Below, piece after piece: positions 26,849-36,241 of a DNA stretch of 64,000 nucleotides. The notes under the pieces are model-generated. The model searched no databases and was not told the origin of the DNA. It was given only the letters and a program-made list of their open reading frames with translations. The translations under genes were made by a program, and so were the position numbers. The DNA comes from Colwellia sp. MB02u-6 (GTDB taxonomy: Bacteria > Pseudomonadota > Gammaproteobacteria > Enterobacterales > Alteromonadaceae): contig NZ_JACGVG010000025.1 of NCBI RefSeq assembly GCF_014077095.1, positions 62,001 to 126,000 on the forward strand, in the 5' to 3' direction. Every line of letters starts with the position of its first letter. The first letter of the stretch is position 1.

Positions 26849-27055
26849 TTAAAAAAACTGTTCATTATCACTACCAACACCTAGTAAAATTTTTTGATGA
26901 TACTCGTCAATATGTAAATTCAAGTGCATTTCCATGCAACAAGCGGGGCATTCATCATAATAATCTTGGTCACCTGCACTAGCGTCTAAGGCCAAATGTA
27001 TAGGGTGGCCGCAATGTGGGCATTCAATGCGTTGTTCTTTAATCTTATGGGGCAT
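26849..27055 (-). CDS. CPXCG-motif cysteine-rich protein
   Basis: A 68-residue cytoplasmic protein with two paired cysteine motifs, CPHCGHP (residues 12-18) and CPACCME (36-42). It probably binds one zinc. This matches the small conserved CPXCG family of gammaproteobacteria, function unknown to me. The acidic C-terminus (GVGSDNEQFF) is ordinary. It is oriented with fdxA upstream (192-base gap), so co-transcription is possible but not shown. Confidence 0.85.
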   Translation of the reverse strand: MPHKIKEQRIECPHCGHPIHLALDASAGDQDYYDECPACCMEMHLNLHIDEYHQKILLGVGSDNEQFF

Positions 27056-27247
27056 GATTGCTCCTAGATTTTAAGCTTGAGGAATGGTAGGTTTTAGTAT
27101 GAATCTTTTTAGCTAAAATGCTAGTTTTTCTAGGCTAAATATCGCCTAAAAAACTTGCCACTGAAGGGCAAAGCATTGTTTGGGTAAAGCCCTTAGTGAG
27201 TGGAGGTAAAACGCGTTGTAAAACTGTTGGCAATTTCATGCGCTTAA

Positions 27248-27580
27248 TTAATCAACTTCAGTGATTAGATGATTAATTTTATTAGGTACACCATCCCATT
27301 GCTCTGCATCAACAGGTGCAGGAATAATTTCGGTGATCACGGGCCATATTTTTGCCAGTTCAGCGTTTAGTTCAATAAAGTCTTTTTGATCTTCTGGCAC
27401 ATCATTTTCTTGATAAATCGCGCCAACGGGACATTCAACAGGGCACAAGTCGCAATCAATACATGAGTCAGGGTTAATGACTAAAAAATTGGGTCCTTGA
27501 TGAAAGGCATCAACAGGACAAACTGCGACACAATCAGTGTATTTACATTGAATACAATTATCAGTAACTACAAACGCCAT
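27248..27580 (-). CDS. fdxA: Ferredoxin FdxA (7Fe type)
   Basis: A small cytoplasmic electron carrier of 110 residues. Cysteines at 9, 12, 17, 21 and 40, 43, 46, 50 form two cluster-binding motifs. The C9/C17/C50 arrangement and the C-terminal extension (from [19 protein letters not shown]) are those of FdxA proteins with one [3Fe-4S] and one [4Fe-4S] cluster. The CP pairs at C21-P22 and C50-P51 are intact. Its redox partner is not evident here; the next upstream gene, a divergent FAD oxidoreductase, is only a neighbour. Confidence 0.94.
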   Translation of the reverse strand: MAFVVTDNCIQCKYTDCVAVCPVDAFHQGPNFLVINPDSCIDCDLCPVECPVGAIYQENDVPEDQKDFIELNAELAKIWPVITEIIPAPVDAEQWDGVPNKINHLITEVD

Positions 27581-27763
27581 TTTATTCCACTTATTTTATC
27601 TTATTGAGCTATCAAATCGACTAGCATTACTACTATGAAAGGTCAGATCATACCTAGCTTATAAACAAATTCAATTATTGTTTTAGCTTTGTATTTGGTA
27701 TCGCTAGTACTATCAGGTAAAATAGCGCCAATTTTCACCCTAGTCTCGCTTTGGATACACGAT

Positions 27764-29407
27764 ATGTTGCGTTTAACTAACGTCAAATTACCACTAAATC
27801 ATCAACCGGAAGAATTAGAGCAAGTTATTCTTGCAACATTAAAAATCACCGCTGAGCAGCTTACCAGTTTTTCAATCTTTAAACGTGGCTATGATGCACG
27901 TAAGAAGAGTAAGATCATTTTGATGTATACCTTAGATGTAGAAACAACACAAAATGAACAGCTTATTGCTGAGCATGTCAATGATCAAAATATTAAAGTT
28001 AGCCCTGATACAAGTTATAAGTTTGTTGGTCAAGCACCCGAAGATTTAATCGAGCGTCCAGTGGTTATTGGTATGGGACCTTGTGGTTTATTCGCGGGCT
28101 TACTCTTAGCGCAAATGGGCTTTAAACCCATTATTTTAGAGCGCGGTCAAGAAGTACGCCAGCGTACTAAAGACACTTTTGGTTTTTGGCGGAAAAAAAT
28201 TCTTAATACTGAGTCCAATGTGCAATTTGGTGAAGGTGGTGCTGGTACATTTTCTGACGGCAAACTCTGGAGCCAAGTCAAAGACCCGAAGCATTATAGC
28301 CGCAAAGTATTACATGAGTTTGTTGATGCCGGCGCGCCAAGTGAAATTCTATACGTCAGTAAACCACACATTGGTACCTTTAAATTAGTCACTATGGTGG
28401 AACAAATGCGGGCAGAAATTCACCGACTTGGCGGCGAAGTTCGTTTTGGACAACGTGTAGATGATATTCATTTTGCTGAAATGCAAGATGACAACGACAA
28501 TAGGCAGGTTACCGGTTTAACTCTATCGACAGGTGAGGTAATAAACACTAAACACATTGCTTTGGCTATCGGTCATAGCGCACGTGATACTTTTACTATG
28601 TTGCATGAAAAAGGTGTCTTTATAAAAGCCAAGCCATTTTCTGTTGGCTTTAGAATTGAGCATGAACAATCAGTCATTGACGATGCTCGTTTTGGCGACA
28701 ATGCGGGCAACCCCATTTTAGGTGCGGCGGATTACAAGCTTGTTCATCATTGTAAAAATGGCCGTTCAGTTTATAGTTTTTGTATGTGCCCTGGTGGCAC
28801 AGTAGTTGCCGCCGCGTCAGAAGCAGGGCGTTTAGTCACTAATGGTATGAGCCAATATTCACGCCATGAACGTAATGCTAATAGTGCTATTGTCGTCGGT
28901 ATTTCACCAGAAGATTATGACGAAAATGGTAGCAAAGACAACGTACTTGCGGGCATTGAGTTTCAGCGTCGGTTAGAAGAAGCGGCCTTTAAACTGGGTG
29001 GTGAAAACTATGATGCACCGGTACAGCTAGTGGGTGATTTTCTTGCGGGACGAAAAAGTGGCGAACATGGTGTTGTAGCGCCATCTTATAAGCCTGGTGT
29101 TAAATACTGCGATTTAAGTGAAATTTTACCTGACTACGCTGTTGAAGCTATTCGTGAAGCATTACCAGCATTTGAACGCAAAATTAAAGGTTTTTCGATG
29201 GCTGAAGCAACATTAACTGCTGTTGAAACCCGCACTTCTTCACCGATTAGTATAACCCGTGATAAAGATAGCTATGAGAGTTTAAATACAAAAGGGTTAT
29301 ATCCGGCGGGTGAAGGTGCAGGCTATGCAGGGGGTATTTTGTCTGCGGGTATTGATGGTATTAAAGTCGCCGAAGCCATGGCGCTTTCGATGCTGAAGCA
29401 TTATTAA
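27764..29407 (+). CDS. NAD(P)/FAD-dependent oxidoreductase (COG2509-type)
   Basis: A soluble flavoprotein of 547 residues from ATG 27764. The open frame extends 25 codons further up to 27689, but homologues as I know them begin MLRL.NVKLPL, so the downstream ATG is preferred. After an ~90-residue N-terminal domain comes the FAD-binding GxGxxG in VVIGMGPCGLFAGLLLAQMG, then FGEGGAGTFSDGKL, a hallmark of this dehydrogenase family. GLYPAGEGAGYAGGILSAG near the end completes the FAD site. The substrate is unknown. The gene is alone, with hairpins after its end. Confidence 0.88.
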   Translation: MLRLTNVKLPLNHQPEELEQVILATLKITAEQLTSFSIFKRGYDARKKSKIILMYTLDVETTQNEQLIAEHVNDQNIKVSPDTSYKFVGQAPEDLIERPVVIGMGPCGLFAGLLLAQMGFKPIILERGQEVRQRTKDTFGFWRKKILNTESNVQFGEGGAGTFSDGKLWSQVKDPKHYSRKVLHEFVDAGAPSEILYVSKPHIGTFKLVTMVEQMRAEIHRLGGEVRFGQRVDDIHFAEMQDDNDNRQVTGLTLSTGEVINTKHIALAIGHSARDTFTMLHEKGVFIKAKPFSVGFRIEHEQSVIDDARFGDNAGNPILGAADYKLVHHCKNGRSVYSFCMCPGGTVVAAASEAGRLVTNGMSQYSRHERNANSAIVVGISPEDYDENGSKDNVLAGIEFQRRLEEAAFKLGGENYDAPVQLVGDFLAGRKSGEHGVVAPSYKPGVKYCDLSEILPDYAVEAIREALPAFERKIKGFSMAEATLTAVETRTSSPISITRDKDSYESLNTKGLYPAGEGAGYAGGILSAGIDGIKVAEAMALSMLKHY

Positions 29408-29480
29408 TAAAATGTTAAGTGAGTTGTCATTGTTTAACTCATTAAAGTGAATAATGTTCCCTGATGAGTCAGTTAGGTTT

Positions 29481-29518
29481 AACTAAAGCCTTTAGTTAAG
29501 CCTACAGCCTCGGCTTAA
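29481..29518. terminator. Paired hairpins between convergent FAD-oxidoreductase and START genes
   Basis: AACTAAA-GCC-TTTAGTT (29481-29497) is followed at once by TTAAGCC/GGCTTAA (29496-29502, 29512-29518). Position suggests transcription end signals; no long T-run is present. Confidence 0.45.
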
Positions 29519-29566
29519 TATCTCATGTTACAGTTTGGTTGTACGGCGTTCACAAGCGCTTTACGG

Positions 29567-30232
29567 TTAGTGTATTTCTTGGATATCATCGTTAACTTTT
29601 TGTTGCCATTTACTTTGGGGTAATTGGCTTTGAATATTGTATAGTGTGGTCCAAATGCTATTCAGTGTGATGGGTGTAGTTAGCCATAGTGGAATATTAC
29701 CTTTAGGATTAACCATAAACTGGTAAGTTATTGCTATGCGATCAGCGCTCATAGGTACTATTGTCCAATGAGCGCTAAGTAGGTTCATACGTATCACATC
29801 TTGGTTTTTTTCTATGGCGTTACTAGCGTCTTTAACCGCAATCTCAATCGATAGATCCTCGTTTTGCCAATAACGAGAGTGGGTCACTATTTCACGTGCT
29901 GAGATTGGCCATAAGCCTTTAAATCGAGTAATAAATACACTTTCTGTACTTGAACTTTTGCTAATGCATTTAACAAACTCTACATTGTCTAGCCAATGTG
30001 GAACCTGATTAAAATCTTCAATAAAATAGATAAACCCCGCTAAACTTGAACTAACCTTAGCCTGTGCCTTAATTTCAATCACATCGTCATATTGACTAGC
30101 ACGATAAAAAACACTTAATTCACTATTTTGCTTCCAGATGTTCCATGACGATAAATCATTTGCTGGAACATTATTGCTTAACAGCAGCAAGAAAGTTAGC
30201 AGACAGTAACTTAAGCGCTTTAAATGAGTCAT
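29567..30232 (-). CDS. START domain protein with signal peptide
   Basis: The frame is open from 30322, but ATG 30232 (MTHLKRLSYCLLTFLLLLSNNVPAND) gives a clean signal peptide and is preferred, for a 221-residue product. The mature part fits the START/SRPBCC lipid-binding fold seen in Pseudomonas and Shewanella proteins: FIEDFNQVPHWLDNVEFVK, then a central FKGLWPISAREIV block, and YQFMVNPKGNIPLWL near the end. Probable location is the periplasm; the ligand is unknown. It lies 110 bases downstream of a GGDEF-EAL gene in the same orientation and may be read from it. Confidence 0.78.
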   Translation of the reverse strand: MTHLKRLSYCLLTFLLLLSNNVPANDLSSWNIWKQNSELSVFYRASQYDDVIEIKAQAKVSSSLAGFIYFIEDFNQVPHWLDNVEFVKCISKSSSTESVFITRFKGLWPISAREIVTHSRYWQNEDLSIEIAVKDASNAIEKNQDVIRMNLLSAHWTIVPMSADRIAITYQFMVNPKGNIPLWLTTPITLNSIWTTLYNIQSQLPQSKWQQKVNDDIQEIH

Positions 30233-30341
30233 TGAGAAAAGTATAACGCTGAGATTAAAAGCTTGACACAAATACCTATTCCCTATCATAAAATATCGCT
30301 GGTATAAACTGTGTTTGTGCAATAAGGTAATTAAGACGACA

Positions 30342-32273
30342 CTAGTTCATCGGTTTAATTATTTTTGATGGATTGGGTTGCCATACACCGGCACCCTTGT
30401 GTGCAAGATGATTTGTGCCTTGATGTAATACTTTATTGCCAACAATCGTTGAATTTTCAGGATGACTAATTAAAAATCCTTGGATGTATTTAACCCCTAA
30501 CGACTTTAATAATTCTAGTTGTATAATATCTTCTATACCTTCAGCAACTAGTTTTAAATCAAGTTGATAGGCCATGTCGATGATTGATTTTAGTATTTTC
30601 TTGTATTTAATACTACTAGTGGCTTCATTAACAAACATTTTATCAATTTTTAAAATATCGACAGGTAATGTTGCCAATATTGCTAATGAACTAAAACCTG
30701 TACCAAAATCATCAATAGCAATAAAAACACCTTCTTGGCGAAGTTTCTCTAATTCTGTGATAATTTCATCTGATATATCAAGGAAGCAAGACTCGGTAAT
30801 TTCAAGCATTAATGATGAAGGTGGTAATCCAGTTTTTATCAGTGTATCCATAACCCACTGATAAAGTGAACGATGCTTAAGTTGAATAACAGAAACATTA
30901 ACAGAAATTTTGGTTTTTTTCATTCCAGCGTTATACCAAGCAAACATTTGACGACAGGCTTCATTTAATATCCAATCACCTAGTGGTAATATTTGATTAG
31001 ACTCTTCTGCGATTGGAATAAACTCTGTGGGTGAAATAACCCCTTCCACGGGGTGCTGCCATCGAACAAGTGCTTCAAAATAACTGATCACACAACCTTC
31101 AACATGAATAATAGGTTGGAAGCTTAAAAAGAAGCTGTGGTTATATAAGGCTTGTCTCATCTCTTCTAATAAATAATGATAGCGCCTTAATTGGCTACCC
31201 ATTTCAGGAGAGTAAATTCTATAAACCCCACGTCCATCTTTCTTAGCGCGATACATTGCCACATCAGCTAATTGTACTAATGTATTAGGTTTGCTGGCAC
31301 TTTCAGGATACATAGCAATACCGATGCTAGCACTAATTTTAATCGTTTTATTACCTAAAGTGAATTCACGTTCTAGTTCTGATAAGACAAATTTTGCAAT
31401 ATTAATAGCAAACTCTGAATTTTTTATATCAAAAAGAAAAATAGTAAACTCATCACCACCAAGTCTAGCTAAGTTTTTTTCAATAAAGTTACTTGATTGG
31501 CTGAAATTTAGTTTATTACTGCGAACAAGTGAGTTTAGTCGCTCAGCAACTTGAATTAGTACTTCATCACCGAATGAATGGCCAAACGAGTCATTAACTT
31601 GTTTGAAGCCATCAAGGTCAATAAATAATAGCCCACTTTTTATTTCTTCACTCTGTGTTAACTGCTTTTCAATGTGCTCCAAGAAAGTGTGGCGATTAGT
31701 TAACTTTGTTAATGTGTCACAAAATGCACTTTGCTCAGCATCTATTTTATATTGTTTTGCACATCGTGCTATATCTTCTAACGCATAGTTTAGATTAGCT
31801 ACTACAGAATATTCTGGTTTGTATGAATGCTTTTCACCGAAGGTGTTTGCTATGCCATCAGTAATAGCAAAAATATCTTCTAATTTACTTTTTTGATAAT
31901 TCAAAATTAAAAAAACAGCGATAAAACCAATCAAAAGTAGCGCTAAGGAAGGATAGAGTACGGCTAATATAATATTAAATAAAATGAAATTTAATGGTGT
32001 TACTAACCAGTTATCATGCTTTTTTGCTATTTTAACAACCAGTTTCTGATCATTATCTCTGGCTAAGTTATCAATGAATAAAATATGGCTTAAATAGCCA
32101 TCAACATCAGTTAATTGTTGTTGAGGTAATTCATAAGTAATAGCGGGGTGGCCGTGATGAAAAGTAGTTATTTCTCTAGATAAAGTTGAAACAAAAAATA
32201 TATAAACAATGATGAAAAATAATATAATCAAAAGTGTGGTTGTTTGCCAATATTTAGCGGTAAGTTTATTCAT
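30342..32273 (-). CDS. Membrane GGDEF-EAL protein
   Basis: A 643-residue inner-membrane c-di-GMP enzyme. A membrane segment at about 13-30 and one or two at about 95-125 flank a short periplasmic loop (about 31-92). The GGDEF motif is at 272-276 (ARLGGDEF). The RxxD inhibitory site is absent (IEKN at that place), unlike the protein at 19.3 kb. The EAL domain has a standard EAL (YFEALVRWQHP), VNVS, LEITES, DDFGTGFSS, LKIDKMFV and AEGIE, so phosphodiesterase residues are complete. No sensory domain other than the small periplasmic loop is recognised. Confidence 0.92.
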   Translation of the reverse strand: MNKLTAKYWQTTTLLIILFFIIVYIFFVSTLSREITTFHHGHPAITYELPQQQLTDVDGYLSHILFIDNLARDNDQKLVVKIAKKHDNWLVTPLNFILFNIILAVLYPSLALLLIGFIAVFLILNYQKSKLEDIFAITDGIANTFGEKHSYKPEYSVVANLNYALEDIARCAKQYKIDAEQSAFCDTLTKLTNRHTFLEHIEKQLTQSEEIKSGLLFIDLDGFKQVNDSFGHSFGDEVLIQVAERLNSLVRSNKLNFSQSSNFIEKNLARLGGDEFTIFLFDIKNSEFAINIAKFVLSELEREFTLGNKTIKISASIGIAMYPESASKPNTLVQLADVAMYRAKKDGRGVYRIYSPEMGSQLRRYHYLLEEMRQALYNHSFFLSFQPIIHVEGCVISYFEALVRWQHPVEGVISPTEFIPIAEESNQILPLGDWILNEACRQMFAWYNAGMKKTKISVNVSVIQLKHRSLYQWVMDTLIKTGLPPSSLMLEITESCFLDISDEIITELEKLRQEGVFIAIDDFGTGFSSLAILATLPVDILKIDKMFVNEATSSIKYKKILKSIIDMAYQLDLKLVAEGIEDIIQLELLKSLGVKYIQGFLISHPENSTIVGNKVLHQGTNHLAHKGAGVWQPNPSKIIKPMN

Positions 32274-32634
32274 ATTTTAATATTCCGTTATCAGAAATCC
32301 GCTAATAACAGTCATATTGCCTTTACAATATTTTGACTAATCTTAACATTAAGTTTCATTTTATTTTTATTTTTTTTTACATCTTATTAATGTTTTTATA
32401 CATATGAGTAACTTTATTGAGTCGGTATCATGTCCACACATGTTTATTTTATCAAGCCGTTACGCATTTTTAACTATAAAATTATCGACGGGTAGCGTGA
32501 GACTTTGAAAGAGACAATATCCTAATCAGTATAACTAATTCATACAATATAAGTAACATATTAATAATAAAACTGAGTAACATAAATTTACTTTTTATGC
32601 TCAATGATAGCGTCAACACTGTACTTAAAATTTA
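32274..32634. other. AT-rich intergenic region before the thrS leader
   Basis: 361 bases between divergent genes with no ORF. It must hold the promoters of thrS and of the GGDEF-EAL gene, but no consensus promoter stands out. Confidence 0.4.
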
Positions 32635-32657
32635 TTTTCGGTTACCCTACGGCGAAA
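32635..32657 (+). promoter_or_regulatory. Upper hairpin of the thrS leader
   Basis: TTTCG and CGAAA arms (within 32635-32657), with AT-rich flanks that can extend the pairing, lie 28 bases before the anticodon-arm mimic. It could correspond to the second tRNA-like domain of the E. coli thrS operator, which mimics the acceptor arm. Confidence 0.35.
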
Positions 32658-32684
32658 TTTTATTGCCAAAATAATTTAATTCAA

Positions 32685-32705
32685 GTGACACTTCGTATGT
32701 GCCAC
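32685..32705 (+). promoter_or_regulatory. thrS translational operator: tRNA-Thr anticodon-arm mimic
   Basis: GTGACAC (32685-32691) pairs with GTGCCAC (32699-32705), one A-C mismatch, around the 7-base loop TTCGTAT. CGT sits in the anticodon place of the loop (32694-32696), i.e. a threonine anticodon, at -32 to -30 from the start codon. E. coli ThrRS represses its own mRNA by binding such a stem-loop just upstream of the Shine-Dalgarno sequence. The match in loop size, anticodon and position makes the same control likely here. Confidence 0.75.
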
Positions 32706-32725
32706 CACTGAACAAAGGAAAATAT

Positions 32726-34636
32726 ATGCCTGTTATTACGCTTCCCGATGGTAGTCAACGCACTTTTGAACAAGCTACCTCTGTTATGGCGGTTGCCTTA
32801 GATATCGGTCCTGGTTTAGCAAAAGCTACCATTGCTGGTCGCATTAACGGTGAGTTAGTCGATGCTTGTGAATTAATTAAAGAAGATGCAGCGCTACAAC
32901 TTATCACCAGTAAAGATACTGAAGGTCTTGAGATCATTCGTCACTCGTGTGCTCATTTATTAGGTCATGCTATTAAGCAGCTATATCCGAACGTTAAAAT
33001 GGCGATTGGTCCAACGATTGATAATGGTTTTTATTATGATATTGACCTTGAAGAGTCAATTACGGAAGACGATTTAGTTAAACTTGAAAAACGCATGACT
33101 GAATTAGCCCGTACCGGTTATGAAGTGATTAAAAAAACAGGCTCATGGCAAGACGCTTACGATGCGTTTACCGAGCGTGGTGAAAGTTACAAATTACAAA
33201 TTCTTGATGAAAATATCGAGAAAACAGATACACCTGCTTTATATCATCATCAAGAATATGTCGATATGTGCCGTGGTCCTCATGTACCAAGCATGCGCCA
33301 TTGTCATCATTTTAAATTAATGAAAGTAGCTGGCGCTTATTGGCGTGGTAATTCAGACAATAAAATGTTGCAACGTATTTACGGCACGGCATGGGCTGAT
33401 AAAAAACAACTTAAAGCTTATATTGTTCGTTTAGCAGAAGCTGAAAAACGTGATCACCGTAAAATTGGTAAAACATTAGATTTATTTCATTGGCAAGAAG
33501 AAGCGCCAGGCATGGTTTTCTGGCATAACGATGGTTGGACTATTTACACTGAGTTAGAAAAATTTATTCGTGAAAAGTTGCGCGAATACGATTACGACGA
33601 AGTTAAAGCACCGATGATGATGGACCGAAGTCTTTGGGAAAAATCAGGTCATTGGGATAAATATGCCGATGGCATGTTTACCACTGAGTCTGAAAAGCGT
33701 GAATACGCAATAAAACCGATGAACTGCCCAGGGCACGTACAGATATTCAACCAAGGGTTAAAATCATACCGTGACTTACCTTTGCGTATTGCTGAGTTTG
33801 GCTGTTGTCATCGCAATGAACCTTCGGGTTCTTTACATGGTTTGATGCGGGTACGTGGTTTTACTCAAGATGACGCGCATATTTTCTGCATGGAATCGCA
33901 AGTGCAAGCCGAAGTCACCAAATGTATTGAAATGGTTTATGACGTATATGGCTCATTTGGTTTTGAAGATATCATCGTTAAATTATCAACTCGACCTGAA
34001 AGTCGCATTGGTAGTGATGAAATTTGGGATAAAGCGGAAGCCGGTTTGGCAAAAGCATTAACCGATAGCGACATCGCTTTTGAGTATTTACCCGGTGAAG
34101 GGGCTTTTTACGGCCCTAAAATTGAATTTACCTTAATGGATTGTTTGGGACGTGCTTGGCAATGTGGTACTGTGCAACTCGATTTTGCACTGCCAGAGCG
34201 TTTAGGCGCAACTTATGTCGGTGAAAACAACGAAAGATACATCCCGGTCATGATTCATCGTGCCATTTTAGGTTCACTTGAACGTTTTATTGGTATTTTG
34301 ATCGAAGAGTATTCTGGAAAATTTCCAACTTGGTTATCGCCAATTCAAGCAACTCTGATGAATATTACTGATAAACAAGGTCAATATTGTGAAAAAGTTG
34401 TAAAAAAACTAAAAGAAAGTGGATTTAGAGCAAAACTAGACTTGAGAAATGAGAAGATAGGCTTTAAAATCCGCGAGCATACTTTAAAGCGTGTTCCGTA
34501 TTTGTTAGTCGTCGGTGATAAAGAAATGGAAACTGGCGAAATTGCAGTACGAACGCGAAGTGGTGAAGATTTAGGAACAATGTCGGTTGACGACTTTATT
34601 GCTAAATTATCTGATGAAGTGAAAACTCGTCGCTAA
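32726..34636 (+). CDS. thrS: Threonyl-tRNA synthetase ThrS
   Basis: Class II synthetase that charges tRNA-Thr. The start ATG 32726 is chosen over 32699: it gives the E. coli-like [12 protein letters not shown] and is preceded by AAGGA at 6 bases. The 636-residue protein has an N-terminal TGS domain (about 1-61) and an editing domain with [10 protein letters not shown] and the HRGPH-like [10 protein letters not shown]. The catalytic core has motif 2 [22 protein letters not shown], zinc ligands in MNCPGH, and a C-terminal anticodon-binding domain. It is the first gene of a conserved block with infC, rpmI and rplT. The upstream leader carries the tRNA-like operator. Confidence 0.98.
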   Translation: MPVITLPDGSQRTFEQATSVMAVALDIGPGLAKATIAGRINGELVDACELIKEDAALQLITSKDTEGLEIIRHSCAHLLGHAIKQLYPNVKMAIGPTIDNGFYYDIDLEESITEDDLVKLEKRMTELARTGYEVIKKTGSWQDAYDAFTERGESYKLQILDENIEKTDTPALYHHQEYVDMCRGPHVPSMRHCHHFKLMKVAGAYWRGNSDNKMLQRIYGTAWADKKQLKAYIVRLAEAEKRDHRKIGKTLDLFHWQEEAPGMVFWHNDGWTIYTELEKFIREKLREYDYDEVKAPMMMDRSLWEKSGHWDKYADGMFTTESEKREYAIKPMNCPGHVQIFNQGLKSYRDLPLRIAEFGCCHRNEPSGSLHGLMRVRGFTQDDAHIFCMESQVQAEVTKCIEMVYDVYGSFGFEDIIVKLSTRPESRIGSDEIWDKAEAGLAKALTDSDIAFEYLPGEGAFYGPKIEFTLMDCLGRAWQCGTVQLDFALPERLGATYVGENNERYIPVMIHRAILGSLERFIGILIEEYSGKFPTWLSPIQATLMNITDKQGQYCEKVVKKLKESGFRAKLDLRNEKIGFKIREHTLKRVPYLLVVGDKEMETGEIAVRTRSGEDLGTMSVDDFIAKLSDEVKTRR

Positions 34637-34725
34637 ACACTTTGTAAAATGAACACGTACATTATTATTTTATCCAAGTAAGCTAATACTAGCGCTCACT
34701 TGGTAACAACGTTCTTTGGAGGAAC

Positions 34726-35280
34726 ATGGCTATTAAAGGTGGACAACGTGGCGGGCAAAAAGAGCCAGCGCATCGTTTAAATGAGTTAATCACAGGTATT
34801 CTAGGCAATGAAGTTCGTTTAATTAAATATGACGGCGAACCAGGTGGCATAGTTTCATTCGATGAAGCTATGGACCAAGCGGAGGACGCAGGTGTAGATC
34901 TTGTAGAAATCAGCCCAACAGCAAAACCTCCTGTTTGTCGAGTTATGGATTACGGTAAGTTTATCTATGAGAAGGCTAAAGAGCAGAAAGAGCAACGTAA
35001 AAACCAGAAACAAATACAGGTTAAGGAAATTAAATTCCGACCTGGTACAGATGAAGGCGATTATCAGGTAAAGCTACGCAACCTGAAACGCTTTTTAGAA
35101 GGCGGCGACAAGGTCAAGGTAACATTACGTTTCCGTGGCCGTGAAATGGCCCACCAAGAGCTTGGTCTTGAAATTTTAACTCGTGTTAAAAACGATTTAG
35201 AAGAATTGACCGTAGTTGAGTTTTTCCCTCGTAGAGCGGAAGGGCGTCAAATGGTGATGGTTCTAGCCCCTAAAAAATAG
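34726..35280 (+). CDS. infC: Translation initiation factor IF-3
   Basis: Binds the 30S subunit, blocks 50S joining and checks start-codon choice. It has an N-domain (about 10-80), a lysine-rich linker ([18 protein letters not shown]) and a C-domain ([17 protein letters not shown] ... [17 protein letters not shown]). The start deserves care. ATG 34726 lies only 3 bases after GGAGG (34718-34722), which is tight. The third codon, ATT at 34732, is 9 bases from the same GGAGG and begins ATT-AAA-GGT-GGA, like the AUU-started E. coli infC (MKGGKR...). An AUU start would give autoregulation by IF-3 itself. A CCAAGT/ACTTGG hairpin lies in the 89-base gap after thrS. Confidence 0.95.
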   Translation: MAIKGGQRGGQKEPAHRLNELITGILGNEVRLIKYDGEPGGIVSFDEAMDQAEDAGVDLVEISPTAKPPVCRVMDYGKFIYEKAKEQKEQRKNQKQIQVKEIKFRPGTDEGDYQVKLRNLKRFLEGGDKVKVTLRFRGREMAHQELGLEILTRVKNDLEELTVVEFFPRRAEGRQMVMVLAPKK

Positions 35281-35459
35281 ATAATACCCGGTTTGCAAGT
35301 AGCTCAATGTTTTTTGAAATATTGAGCTCACCGCTATTATCTTTAAGCTGGTAAACAAGGCCTACAAGTAGAGTTCGACATCTTAGCGTAACCGCTAAGC
35401 ACTGAGTAATTCTCGCCTAGTTTACTTTATATTTGGCATAACAATGCGGAGTTATTAAC
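35281..35459 (+). promoter_or_regulatory. Leader between infC and rpmI, possible L20 translational operator
   Basis: 179 bases without a gene hold a hairpin (GCTCAAT ... ATTGAGC, about 35301-35326). In E. coli L20 represses rpmI-rplT by binding structures in this same interval. Here the position fits, but I could not identify the L20 binding motif. Confidence 0.4.
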
Positions 35460-35654
35460 ATGCCTAAAATGAAAACCAATAAAGGTGCTGCAAAGCGCTT
35501 TAAACAGACAGCCACAGGCTATAAATTTAAACAAGCCGGTCTTCGTCATATTTTGACTAAACGCCGTACTAAAGTTAAACGTCATCTTCGTGCGAAATGC
35601 ATGATTTCGGCAGCTGACATTAAGTCAGTTAAAAAACTTTTACGTCACGGTTAA
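35460..35654 (+). CDS. rpmI: 50S ribosomal protein L35
   Basis: A basic 64-residue protein beginning [15 protein letters not shown], with [13 protein letters not shown] near the end; both are L35 signatures. Length is that of E. coli L35 (65). A GCGGAG ribosome-binding site precedes the start, and rplT follows after 15 bases. Confidence 0.98.
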   Translation: MPKMKTNKGAAKRFKQTATGYKFKQAGLRHILTKRRTKVKRHLRAKCMISAADIKSVKKLLRHG

Positions 35655-35669
35655 TAGGAGAGATAGAAA

Positions 35670-36026
35670 ATGGCAAGAGTAAAACGTGGTGTACAAGCGC
35701 GTGCACGTCACAAGAAGGTTCTAAAGCAAGCTAAAGGTTACTACGGTGCTCGTAGTCGCGTTTATCGTGTTGCTTACCAAGCTGTAACTAAAGCTGGCCA
35801 ATACGCATACCGTGACCGTCGTCAACGTAAGCGTCAATTCCGTCAACTTTGGATTGCTCGTATTAACGCAGCAGCTCGTCAAAATGGTTTATCTTACAGC
35901 CGTTTCATTAATGGTCTTAAAAAGGCTTCTATTGAAATCGATCGTAAGATCCTAGCTGACATTGCAGTATACGACAAAGCAGCTTTCACATTCTTAGTTG
36001 AAAAAGCGCAAGCTTCTTTAGTATAG
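35670..36026 (+). CDS. rplT: 50S ribosomal protein L20
   Basis: A basic 118-residue protein ([35 protein letters not shown]) identical in length to E. coli L20. It binds 23S rRNA early in 50S assembly and can act as a translational repressor of its own operon. GGAG precedes the start. A strong terminator follows, so pheST-ihfA is not read through from here. Confidence 0.98.
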   Translation: MARVKRGVQARARHKKVLKQAKGYYGARSRVYRVAYQAVTKAGQYAYRDRRQRKRQFRQLWIARINAAARQNGLSYSRFINGLKKASIEIDRKILADIAVYDKAAFTFLVEKAQASLV

Positions 36027-36044
36027 TTTGAGATATTAGCTCTG

Positions 36045-36079
36045 AGAAAAGGACGCCCTAGGCGTCCTTTTCTTTTTTT
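36045..36079 (+). terminator. Terminator of the thrS-infC-rpmI-rplT block
   Basis: AGAAAAGGACGCC-CTA-GGCGTCCTTTTCT, 13-bp perfect stem with a T-run, 19 bases after rplT. Confidence 0.95.
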
Positions 36080-36241
36080 AATCTTTAAAAAATTGACTGA
36101 AAAGTCAAGAAAGTTGAATCGTTAATTAAGCAAATTAAGCGAGTTGAGTACAATATCAAACTGAGCAATAAACTAGCCCAATGGGTATAAGTTTGTTTAA
36201 TTAAAAGTTCATGTTCAATTATAGGAAGTAAAGGTCTTATT

